Assembly: GCA_017617435.1 (NCBI GenBank)
Contig: JAFZWF010000018.1
Span: 1 to 52,641 of the forward strand
Length of the DNA stretch: 52,641 bases
Direction: 5' to 3'
Origin: Bacilli bacterium
GTDB lineage: Bacteria; Bacillota_I; Bacilli_A; RF39; UBA660
Shown: positions 41,346 to 49,164 of the stretch, in pieces
How positions within the stretch are numbered: position 1 is the first letter of the stretch
Layout of the letters: each line of letters starts with the position of its first letter
Translations under genes and position numbers: made by a program
Notes under the pieces: model-generated
What the model was told of the DNA's origin: nothing
Databases searched by the model: none
What the model saw: only the letters and a program-made list of their open reading frames with translations

Positions 41346-42585
41346 TATTTATAATTTCGCTAATAACTAAACTATAAAAACCAACATTAAATATAATTAA
41401 AAGAGTTAATGAAACATATTTAATAAATAAACCTAAAGTTGAAATTTTTAAAACTTTCTTTTCTTGATCTAGGCTTTGAAGTACTGCCATAAGAGGTCCT
41501 TCTAAATAAAATAAAACAAAAAATGGAAGAAGTATTTTAAGATATTTATAACCACTTCTTGTTTTATATAAAATGTCCATTGTTGATTTTCCAAAGAAGT
41601 TTAAAAAAATGACGTATATTGAACCACAAATTAGTATTAAACAAACAATTTTGTTAATTATTTTTTTAATACTAATAAAATCCTTGTTAATTTTCTTTTT
41701 ACTAATAAGAGGCACTATATTAAGTGAAATTGAAGCAAGAAAAAATGATGGAATTGTTAAAAGTGCAATTACATATCCATGAAAATAACCATAATTAAGT
41801 CTTATAAAGGTAGCATCTGCGTTTTTATATATTAAAAGATTTGTTAAAATAATAGGTTCAAAAAAATATCCAATACTCCCAAGTAATCTTGCTGAAAGAG
41901 TAGGAATAGATATTTTAGTCATATTATGAGCACATTTACTATCATATTTATATGATAAATTTTTTAGATTTATTTTTTTAGGAAGAAAAATAAATAGTGT
42001 GATAAAAGATATTATTTCACAAATAAAATTTATAAATAGATAAAAAGAAACCCCATATAATGTTCCTTTTAAAACGATTTTAGGTAAAAATATGACTATC
42101 ATTATAAGTTTAATAATTTCTTCAAAAGTATTTGATAACACTATTGGTTTAACGTTTTCTATTCCAAAAAAATATGCTTTTATAATGCTAGTTGTAGAAA
42201 CAAAAGGTAGTGAAAAACAAAGAATCTTAATTAAAATACCACATCTTTTTTCATGAAGAATATAGGTAGAAAAGTAATTTGCAAAAAGTAAGAATAAAAC
42301 AATTATTAATAAATTTATCATCATTGTAATCCAGAAGGATGAAAATAATATTTTACTTTTTCTTTCTTTATTTTCTGCTATAAGTTTTGTAACAGCAAGA
42401 GGAAGAGCAAAGGATGAAAGTGTAAGAAGAAGTGTATATGTAGGAAAAACCAAAGTGACAAGTGAGACACCATCTTCTTTTAGAAATCTTGTATATAAAA
42501 TTTTTACAATAAACCCGAGTACTTTGGTTAAAAATCCGCCCATAATAAGTATAAAAGTATTCTTTATAAATCTATTATTTTTCAT
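41281..42585 (-). CDS. SpoVB-like MOP-family flippase
   Basis: A 434-residue polytopic protein with about 12-14 helices of the polysaccharide-transport/MATE-related (MOP) superfamily, starting NTFILIMGGFLTKVLGFIVKILYTRFL, as in SpoVB and lipid II flippases. The region STTSIIKAYFFGIENVKPIVLSNTFEEI (in parts) is also typical. Shorter than Bacillus SpoVB (~518). It may flip lipid II or a related precursor; with ftsW and mreC it fits wall synthesis. AAAGGTGA precedes the ATG. Convergent overlap with the DUF421 gene (41281-41345). Confidence 0.85.
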   Translation of the reverse strand: MKNNRFIKNTFILIMGGFLTKVLGFIVKILYTRFLKEDGVSLVTLVFPTYTLLLTLSSFALPLAVTKLIAENKERKSKILFSSFWITMMINLLIIVLFLLFANYFSTYILHEKRCGILIKILCFSLPFVSTTSIIKAYFFGIENVKPIVLSNTFEEIIKLIMIVIFLPKIVLKGTLYGVSFYLFINFICEIISFITLFIFLPKKINLKNLSYKYDSKCAHNMTKISIPTLSARLLGSIGYFFEPIILTNLLIYKNADATFIRLNYGYFHGYVIALLTIPSFFLASISLNIVPLISKKKINKDFISIKKIINKIVCLILICGSIYVIFLNFFGKSTMDILYKTRSGYKYLKILLPFFVLFYLEGPLMAVLQSLDQEKKVLKISTLGLFIKYVSLTLLIIFNVGFYSLVISEIINIIFVVFLCIYYLRKYFYYPSQ

Positions 42586-42658
42586 TTTTCACCTTTAATA
42601 AAAGCTTCATATGTTATATAATATATGTAGGAATAAAAAAATTAATGAGGGATAAATT

Positions 42659-42901
42659 ATGGAACAAATAAAATTTAGTTCTGTTGACGAACTTTTTAAT
42701 CGTCTTAAACCAGCTTTTAATACAAAAATAGGTGAGTTAAAAGCAAAAAATATCAAATATATTGAAGTAAAAGATATATGGGACTATCTATCTAGAACTA
42801 AATGGTCACGTGAAACTAATTTAGAACTTTGTGACATGGTTAGTGATATCTTAAATGTTAATGAAAATGATTTATTAAATTTTATTAATATAAATAAATA
42901 A
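42659..42901 (+). CDS. ComN-like post-transcriptional regulator
   Basis: An 80-residue helical protein with IKYIEVKDIWDYLSRTKWSR and LCDMVSDILNVNENDLLNFI. It matches the ComN (YrzD) family, which in Bacillus controls comE mRNA at the pole and lies next to spoVB, the same place as here. Presence alongside comEA/comEC supports a competence link. The ATG follows GAGGGATAA. It is 11 nt upstream of rel and probably cotranscribed; in Bacillus secDF, recJ and apt intervene, which are missing here. Confidence 0.8.
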   Translation: MEQIKFSSVDELFNRLKPAFNTKIGELKAKNIKYIEVKDIWDYLSRTKWSRETNLELCDMVSDILNVNENDLLNFININK

Positions 42902-42912
42902 GGATTGATTTT

Positions 42913-45069
42913 ATGGAAAATGCAAAACCCATTTTTGATGAGTTGCTTGAAAAGCTAAAAAAGAGTAATAACTATACTGAAAGTGATATTAATCTTATTA
43001 AAAAATCTTATAAGTTTGCATGTGAAAAACATAAAGATATGAAAAGATTATCAGGTGATGATTATATTTCTCATCCTCTTTCAGTTGCAATGATTTTAGC
43101 AGATTTAAACTCCGATGCTCTTACAATTTCATGTGCACTTCTTCATGAAGTCATGAATAATGGTGATACATATTATAATGAAATAGAATCTAAATTTGAT
43201 GAACAAACTGCAAAAATTGTTGATTCAATTTCAAAAATAAATAAGCTTGAACTTCCTGATGAATCAGAATCTTCTGCAATGTATTTAAGAAAAGTATTAA
43301 TTGGTCTTGCTGATGATGTAAGAGTTTTATATATTAAACTTGCTGATAGACTTCATAATATGAGAACAATATGGGCAGTAAATCCAGAAAAACAGAAGAA
43401 AAAAGCAAACGAAACTTTATCTGTATTAGTTCCAATTGCTCATAGACTTGGTATTAATTCAATTAAAAGTGAGCTAGAAAATTTATGTTTAAAATACTTA
43501 AAACCTGATGTTTATAAAGATATAGAAGATAAGCTTAACGAATCTAAAGAAGACTTAAAAGATTGTCTTGATAATATGATTGAAGAAATTTCTGATATTT
43601 TGAATGAAAATAATGTTGAGTTTGAAATAAAGGGAAGAGTTAAAAGTATTTATAGTATTTATAACAAACTTTATAATAAAGGAAGAACATGGGACGAAAT
43701 ATACGACATTCTTGCTCTTCGTGTATATGTTGAAAAAGAAAGTGACTGTTATTTAACTGTTGGTTTAATTCATTCAAAATTTAGACCTGTTCCAAGAAGA
43801 TTTAAAGATTACATTGCAAATCCAAAAGAAAACATGTATCAATCACTTCATACAACCGTATTTGGTGATGATGGTAAATTATATGAAATTCAAATAAGAA
43901 CATATGAAATGGATGAATTTGCAGAAAAAGGTTTAGCATCACATTGGTCATATAAAGAAAAAGGATCTAAAAAAATTCAAAATATTATGGAGCAAAAACT
44001 TGAGATGTTTAGATCAATTATTGAATCATCATCTGAAGATGATTATGAATATAACTCTCAAGTTCAAAAAGAATATTTTGATGATCTTATTTATGTGTTT
44101 ACACCAAAAGGAGATGTAGTTGAACTTCCAAAAGGATCAACTCCAGTAGATTTTGCCTATCGTATTCACTCTGATGTTGGTGATAAAACAGTAGGAGCTA
44201 TCGTAAATGATTCAATAGTTCCACTTGCATATGAACTAAATGATAATGACATAGTTCGAATTAAAACATCAGCAAGTGCATCACCAAATAAAGACTGGTT
44301 AACATTTGTAAAAACTTCTCAAGCAAGAAATAAAATAAGATCATTCTTTAGTAAAAAAGACAAATCAATTTACATTGAAAAAGGTAAAGAAGCTATATTT
44401 AAAGAACTAAGAAGGAAAAATATTCCTCAAGCAGATTTCTTAACCGATGAAAATATATCAAAAATACTAAAAGATCTTAAACTTAATGATATCGATGACT
44501 TATACTTATCAGTAGGTTCAACTAGATATACAGCTGGTTACATTGTTAATCTTGCAACCGAAGATAAAGAAACAGTACAAGATGCATTAATTGAAAAAAT
44601 TAGAAATAATAGTAATAATATTCAAAAAGAATCATTTAATAGTGACATTATTATTGACGGTGTTGATAATGTTCAAGTTAACCTTGCTAAATGTTGTAAA
44701 CCTATTCATGGTGAACCAATTATAGGGTTTATTACTAAAACACAAGGAATATCAATTCATAGAATTGATTGTCACAATGTTATTGATAAAAATGAAAGAT
44801 TAGTTCAAGCATCATGGAATGATAAAACAAATAATGTTTATAAAACTGATTTGGTTATTGAAGTTGATAATGTAGGTAATTATCTTCTTGATATTATATC
44901 AACTGGTGCTTTGATTAAAGTGTATGTTGATGCGGTTGAGTCACACCAACATGAAGATAAAACGGTATATGACATCACTGTTAAAGTAAATGACTATGAA
45001 GAATTAGTAGAATATATAAAAGAACTTAGAAAATTATCATTTGTAATTAATGTTTACAAAAAGAAATAG
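42913..45069 (+). CDS. rel: Rel (p)ppGpp synthetase with degenerate hydrolase site
   Basis: A 718-residue RelA/SpoT homologue. HD hydrolase domain (~30-190), synthetase (~235-350), TGS (~390-455), then a zinc-finger-like region and ACT at the C terminus. The synthetase is intact: FEIKGRVKSIYSIYNK, DEIYDILALRV, RFKDYIA, YQSLHTT and YEIQIRT. In the hydrolase, His54, His78 and LADRLHN are kept, but the HDxxED motif reads HEVMNN: Glu79, Asn82 and Asn83 replace Asp, Glu and Asp. Hydrolysis is therefore doubtful. RFKD marks the bifunctional-type synthetase. No other hydrolase is in the window. Confidence 0.95.
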   Translation: MENAKPIFDELLEKLKKSNNYTESDINLIKKSYKFACEKHKDMKRLSGDDYISHPLSVAMILADLNSDALTISCALLHEVMNNGDTYYNEIESKFDEQTAKIVDSISKINKLELPDESESSAMYLRKVLIGLADDVRVLYIKLADRLHNMRTIWAVNPEKQKKKANETLSVLVPIAHRLGINSIKSELENLCLKYLKPDVYKDIEDKLNESKEDLKDCLDNMIEEISDILNENNVEFEIKGRVKSIYSIYNKLYNKGRTWDEIYDILALRVYVEKESDCYLTVGLIHSKFRPVPRRFKDYIANPKENMYQSLHTTVFGDDGKLYEIQIRTYEMDEFAEKGLASHWSYKEKGSKKIQNIMEQKLEMFRSIIESSSEDDYEYNSQVQKEYFDDLIYVFTPKGDVVELPKGSTPVDFAYRIHSDVGDKTVGAIVNDSIVPLAYELNDNDIVRIKTSASASPNKDWLTFVKTSQARNKIRSFFSKKDKSIYIEKGKEAIFKELRRKNIPQADFLTDENISKILKDLKLNDIDDLYLSVGSTRYTAGYIVNLATEDKETVQDALIEKIRNNSNNIQKESFNSDIIIDGVDNVQVNLAKCCKPIHGEPIIGFITKTQGISIHRIDCHNVIDKNERLVQASWNDKTNNVYKTDLVIEVDNVGNYLLDIISTGALIKVYVDAVESHQHEDKTVYDITVKVNDYEELVEYIKELRKLSFVINVYKKK

Positions 45070-45083
45070 AGGTGAATTAAATT

Positions 45084-46211
45084 ATGAAAGAAAATTCTGA
45101 TAACTTACAAAATAGTAAGAAAAAGAATTACTCTTTTAAAACTAAAAGAGCGGATATTAAAGCCACTTTTTACAGTTTTATTAATTTGATTCGCAACATT
45201 CATTTAGCATCAGTTACAAAAAAGGATTTAGAAAAACACTATAGTGACGAAAGTGGAAATATGCTTCTAACAAACGAAGAAAATGAAAGATTTTCTAAAG
45301 TTGATTATGAATTATATCTAACAATTAAAGGAAGAAGATATAATGGAATAATGTCACCATATTCTGATGAAAAAAATCAAGAACTTAAAAAAGAACTAGA
45401 TAGAAAACTGTATGAACATATTTATACTGTAAGTCAAATATGTCCATATATAAATTTTGATAGAATCTATAAAAAAGCTAAAAATGTAGTATATAGAGTA
45501 AGAGAAATTCATGGTGATCATGAAGAAAATATAAAGGGCGCAAGTTTTGTTGATTATCCTATTATTAATCTACATTTAGATAAAGATAGTAAAAATGTAT
45601 ATCACAAAGAAGTAATAATGACTCATGAATTTACACATTTTTTATGCAAAAAGCCAAAAGAAAAAAGAACATACTATAATCACATATCAAGTTTTAGAAA
45701 TGAAGGAATTACACAATATCTTACAATTATGTCTTTACTAAAAAGAAACAAAGATAATAACTATATTAATTATGCACGAGGTATTTATCCTCTTAATTTA
45801 AAGTACACTGATATATTAGTTGATTTTCTTGGAGATAACGTAATATTTACATCTTATATTAATAGGGATAATTTATATATAAATGAAGCTATAAAAAATG
45901 AAAGTGATATACATAGCGCTGGAGAATTCAATATAGATAAAAAATTCCTAGCAACTCTTTCTTATGAAGAAGATAATTTTCACGCTTATTTGTATCAAAA
46001 GAAAAAAGTTAACAATAAACTTACAATGAATGATTTTCCATACATGTGTAAACTTTTAATGTTTATATCAAGTGTATATGATCTTAATCCTGATTATATA
46101 GTAGCAGAAGAAAAAAAAGAAAAGATAAAAAGATTTTTTGAAGATGCAGAATATACTCTAGAAAGTTTATATAAAATGAATATTGACCAAACTAACCGTA
46201 AACATGGTTAA
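45084..46211 (+). CDS. Putative cytosolic gluzincin-type zinc metallopeptidase
   Basis: A 375-residue protein not assigned to a known family. The zinc motif HEFTH (His181, Glu182, His185) is followed 22 residues later by NEGITQYL with Glu207, the spacing of a gluzincin. Before the motif is EVIMT, as in a typical active-site helix. The N-terminal ~35 residues are basic and charged; there is no signal peptide or membrane helix, so it should act in the cytosol unless exported otherwise. It follows rel by 14 nt with GAGGTGA upstream, so it is likely cotranscribed with rel, and ends in a terminator. Substrate unknown. Confidence 0.7.
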   Translation: MKENSDNLQNSKKKNYSFKTKRADIKATFYSFINLIRNIHLASVTKKDLEKHYSDESGNMLLTNEENERFSKVDYELYLTIKGRRYNGIMSPYSDEKNQELKKELDRKLYEHIYTVSQICPYINFDRIYKKAKNVVYRVREIHGDHEENIKGASFVDYPIINLHLDKDSKNVYHKEVIMTHEFTHFLCKKPKEKRTYYNHISSFRNEGITQYLTIMSLLKRNKDNNYINYARGIYPLNLKYTDILVDFLGDNVIFTSYINRDNLYINEAIKNESDIHSAGEFNIDKKFLATLSYEEDNFHAYLYQKKKVNNKLTMNDFPYMCKLLMFISSVYDLNPDYIVAEEKKEKIKRFFEDAEYTLESLYKMNIDQTNRKHG

Positions 46212-46224
46212 TTTGGCTTTTTTT
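46187..46224 (+). terminator. Terminator after the metallopeptidase gene
   Basis: CCAAACTAACC/GGTTAATTTGG (11 bp with one C-A mismatch), 8-nt loop, then seven T; overlaps the stop. Confidence 0.78.
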
Positions 46225-46236
46225 AATGCAAATTAG

Positions 46237-46264
46237 TTGTTTTTTTATAAAATTATGGTACTAT
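46237..46264 (+). promoter_or_regulatory. Possible promoter of the gene at 46335
   Basis: TTGTTT (46237-46242), 16-nt spacer, TACTAT (46259-46264). It leaves a ~65-nt leader with a 7-bp hairpin TTCATAA/TTATGAA (46304-46324) touching the ribosome site. Confidence 0.5.
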
Positions 46265-46334
46265 AGTCAGTAATAAATTGTTGATTATTCACCATATGTA
46301 TATTCATAAAAATAATTTATGAAGGGTGGTTTAT

Positions 46335-47474
46335 ATGGCTATTCAAAAAGAATTCTTTGGTTATGCAATTCAAAGTGTGGATTCTAATACAATTATTAGA
46401 ATACTTAATGTATCTGATTTAGCGCCTGTAATGAGGAAATACATACGCGAAAATTCACAATTTAAAAGTGCGTATTCAGATAATATTTCCATGTTAATTT
46501 TTAATTCGTTATTTAATAGTAACGAGGAATTGACTTGCTGGTTAATTAATGTTCTAAAAACAAGAGGAGTAAATGATTCTAGATTAGATGGAACCATTGA
46601 AACAAAACTTTATTATGCAACAGATGAAAAAATTGTAAATCGTGAACGATTAAACGGATATTTTTCTAAATTAATCAATGCAAAAAAGAATTATTACGAG
46701 TTACCATTTATATATTCGTATCAATTAAAGCAATGTGAAGAAGATAAATCACATGTTTTAACTCAAAGAGATTTAATAAATCCATTTTTTGCTCAATTAA
46801 AACTAGCAAGTGGAATTAAAATAAATACTGATGATGCTAAGCGAACTATGAAATCTAAAGAAGAAATAATAAATAACAAATCAGTAGAATTATACGATGT
46901 ATATGAAGCAGCTAAATTACTTTCATCAAAATCAATTAGTTCTATTAAAGATTCCCTATTAATTCTACTTCCATATATTTCTTTAAATTATTCAACAATC
47001 AATGATTTTAATATTTCTGAGTTTAATGAAAAATTGAGTGAATTTAATAAATTGGTTCTAAGTTTTTCAGAATCAACAACTCCTGAAAAACTTACAAAAC
47101 TAAATCAATTCCGAAAATATATCTATGAAATTATTAAAAGAATAAATTTTAATAAACTATATAAAGTAAGTGATAATAGCGAATTTGATGAGCTATTTAA
47201 CAAGATATTTGCTTCATACGAAAAGAAATTTAACCAATTTACTCAAAATGAAGAAGACATTGATAAAAGCAAATATAACACATTATCTAAATACGAAAAA
47301 TTAGATACTATGATAAATTATTTTAAAAATAAAAGAGTTAAAGGTGAACTAGATTATAAAGTATCACCTGATGATCCAAAAAATATAATAAAACTTGCAA
47401 AATATTTAAGTGAATACGAAATAATTAAAAATAGCGATATGTTACCTGAACAAACGAGAAAAAGAACACGATAA
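46335..47474 (+). CDS. Uncharacterised 379-residue protein
   Basis: Not recognised. A soluble, mainly helical protein without signal peptide; Asn, Lys, Ser and Leu rich. Segments that may help a search are LTCWLINVLKTRGVNDSR, YYELPFIYSYQLKQCEED and LINPFFAQLKLASGIK. The C-terminal third is charged and may form coiled coil (FDELFNKIFASYEKKFNQF). The GTG at 46326 is part of the AAGGGTGG ribosome site, so the ATG at 46335 is used. Between the metallopeptidase and another unknown gene, in the rel-hisS interval; own promoter. Confidence 0.65.
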   Translation: MAIQKEFFGYAIQSVDSNTIIRILNVSDLAPVMRKYIRENSQFKSAYSDNISMLIFNSLFNSNEELTCWLINVLKTRGVNDSRLDGTIETKLYYATDEKIVNRERLNGYFSKLINAKKNYYELPFIYSYQLKQCEEDKSHVLTQRDLINPFFAQLKLASGIKINTDDAKRTMKSKEEIINNKSVELYDVYEAAKLLSSKSISSIKDSLLILLPYISLNYSTINDFNISEFNEKLSEFNKLVLSFSESTTPEKLTKLNQFRKYIYEIIKRINFNKLYKVSDNSEFDELFNKIFASYEKKFNQFTQNEEDIDKSKYNTLSKYEKLDTMINYFKNKRVKGELDYKVSPDDPKNIIKLAKYLSEYEIIKNSDMLPEQTRKRTR

Positions 47475-47475
47475 A

Positions 47476-47504
47476 TTGACATTTGTTCGATATTTTACTA
47501 TAAT
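47476..47504 (+). promoter_or_regulatory. Consensus sigma-A promoter of the gene at 47531
   Basis: TTGACA (47476-47481), 17-nt spacer, TATAAT (47499-47504): a perfect consensus, suggesting strong expression. Confidence 0.88.
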
Positions 47505-47530
47505 AAAAACTGTTTTAAAGGGGTGATATC

Positions 47531-48856
47531 ATGTCAAATGATAAAAATAGACCTACAATTTTAAAATTTAATATAAAGTATGTCGATACAGATAATATTG
47601 AACATATACTTGAAGTAAGACCTAAGGATTTAGGTATTGATATAGCTGGTTTAAATAAAATTAAACAAAGATATATTAATAAAGAAGGTAAACTAACAGT
47701 ATATGAAAATCCTTATCCAATAAGAGATATAAATTATTGGTTCTTCTTAGTGTCTGCATACTGTAAGAATTCCAAAGATTTAGCTAATTATTTAGTTAGT
47801 AAATCATTTGAATATCATAAAAATGTATTAATGAGCAACGCAAGAAATCGTCAAATGGCAAAATCAAAAGATGAACAAAAAGCTGAATTAAAAGCACAAG
47901 AATCTGCAAAAAGATTTGATGATAAAGTTAAAAACGCAAATAAAATTAAGGAATTAAAAGAAATCACTTTAAGACTAAGTGATTCATATATGAAAGCATA
48001 CCATACATCAGATTATAGTCTTCAAACTGGTGATGGAAACGAAATATCAATTCCAATTTTATATTCTGATACATATTTACAAAGTAATTGCTATCTACCA
48101 CAAGATGAAATTAACAAAAAACCTTTCCAATTATTTATTCATCCAATTGAGTTAATAACATCTAGAGATGCACTTGTTAAATGTATTAAAAGATTTTTAA
48201 ATGTAGATGAGTCAAACTTAAGTGCACAAGATATTGAATTTAGAAAAACAATGAAAAGATATATTTCTAAATATTTATATGATAATTTAAATGCATCTAA
48301 AGAACATATTTTTCATTCACCTGAACATGGTGATTCACATGATTTAATAGAAAGAATTAATAAAAAATTAATCTTAAGAAGATCTTTAATAAATAATAAC
48401 AAAGATCTAGATCAATTCATTTTAGATGTATTAAATGATGCTGAAGATAACTTACTTATTGGTTGTTATAAAGATGGCTCAATTAATTTCTATGTCTTTA
48501 TTACAAACTTTATAACACAGTTAAAAACTCATGAACTATCTAAAGCAGTTGATAAATTTGAAACAAGAAAATATGCCATAACTGATGGATCAAAAAAATA
48601 TAAAGATGGTTTTTTTGAAGAACTTCATCAAAAATCTCTTGAGGAAGTATTTATAAGAGAAGAAAATAATTATCATAATCAATTACTTAGTGAAGTTAAT
48701 GAAAACAAAACAGGTAAAACATATGAATCAGTAACTAATGAATTACTAGATTACTACAGAATTTATTATCCTGATTTAACTGATGAAGAAATATATGAAA
48801 CATTTATTAAGCCTGATAATGAAACTGATATAAAAAGATCAAAAGGTATTAAGTAA
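47531..48856 (+). CDS. Uncharacterised 441-residue protein
   Basis: Not recognised. Soluble, charged. Residues ~105-155 are a Lys/Glu/Ala-rich helix (KSKDEQKAELKAQESAK), probably coiled coil, between an N-terminal domain (LEVRPKDLGIDIAGLNKIK) and a larger C-terminal one (FRKTMKRYISKYLYDNL, HSPEHGDSHDLIERI, YYRIYYPDLTDEEIYETF). No membrane helix or catalytic motif is evident. GGGGTGAT precedes the ATG. It is expressed from a consensus promoter and ends in a strong terminator, so it is an independent and probably abundant product. Might work with the two preceding genes. Confidence 0.68.
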   Translation: MSNDKNRPTILKFNIKYVDTDNIEHILEVRPKDLGIDIAGLNKIKQRYINKEGKLTVYENPYPIRDINYWFFLVSAYCKNSKDLANYLVSKSFEYHKNVLMSNARNRQMAKSKDEQKAELKAQESAKRFDDKVKNANKIKELKEITLRLSDSYMKAYHTSDYSLQTGDGNEISIPILYSDTYLQSNCYLPQDEINKKPFQLFIHPIELITSRDALVKCIKRFLNVDESNLSAQDIEFRKTMKRYISKYLYDNLNASKEHIFHSPEHGDSHDLIERINKKLILRRSLINNNKDLDQFILDVLNDAEDNLLIGCYKDGSINFYVFITNFITQLKTHELSKAVDKFETRKYAITDGSKKYKDGFFEELHQKSLEEVFIREENNYHNQLLSEVNENKTGKTYESVTNELLDYYRIYYPDLTDEEIYETFIKPDNETDIKRSKGIK

Positions 48857-48872
48857 AATTAATACCTTTTTT
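48841..48872 (+). terminator. Terminator after the gene at 47531
   Basis: AAAAGGTATTAA/TTAATACCTTTT, 12-bp perfect stem, 6-nt loop containing the stop, T run. Confidence 0.9.
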
Positions 48873-48885
48873 AATCACTTATAAA

Positions 48886-48914
48886 TTGACTATTCCTTTA
48901 TTTTAAGGTAAAAT
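48886..48914 (+). promoter_or_regulatory. sigma-A promoter of the T-box/hisS-aspS-asnS operon
   Basis: TTGACT (48886-48891), 17-nt spacer, TAAAAT (48909-48914). Confidence 0.8.
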
Positions 48915-48920
48915 TAACAT

Positions 48921-49141
48921 GTAAATTTAATTTTTCTACGGAAAAAATAGATTAATAAAATATTTTATTTAAGAGAGGGTTACAAATATGCTGAGAGTAA
49001 CCTAATAAAATTATTAATTTTTGAACAGTTTCCATATAAGTAGAAAACGCTAATTTGGCGATAAAAAATAAAGAGTACCTAAGTAAAGTAAGGTGGCACC
49101 GCGGAACTATAGTTTCGTCCTTACATTATTTAGGTTTTTTT
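48921..49141 (+). ncRNA. T-box leader controlling hisS-aspS-asnS, likely tRNA-Asn-responsive
   Basis: A ~220-nt leader. Stem I is closed by TTTTCTAC (48932-48939) with GTAGAAAA (49040-49047), then GGAAA/TTTCC, an internal specifier loop, and ATTAATAA/TTATTAAT; the distal arm has AGAGAGGGTTAC. The T-box AGGTGGCACCGCGG is at 49091-49104. The terminator pairs 49078-49093 with 49119-49134, followed by seven T. The specifier loop reads TTTTGAACAG; AAC (49024-49026, Asn) is the likely codon. The bulge UGGC should pair with discriminator G73, as in tRNA-Asn and tRNA-Asp but not tRNA-His (C73). Uncharged tRNA would stabilise the antiterminator and raise expression. Confidence 0.9.
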
Positions 49142-49164
49142 GTATTTTGAAGGAGGAAATTAAA

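Noticed and set aside
46212-46334. Hidden structured RNA in the gap before the gene at 46335
   Set aside because: Contains only a terminator, a moderate promoter and one weak AT hairpin; nothing resembling a known RNA class.
49093-49164. Upstream extension of hisS by 24 codons
   Set aside because: It runs through the T-box motif and terminator; the ATG at 49165 has a strong ribosome site and matches the family N terminus.
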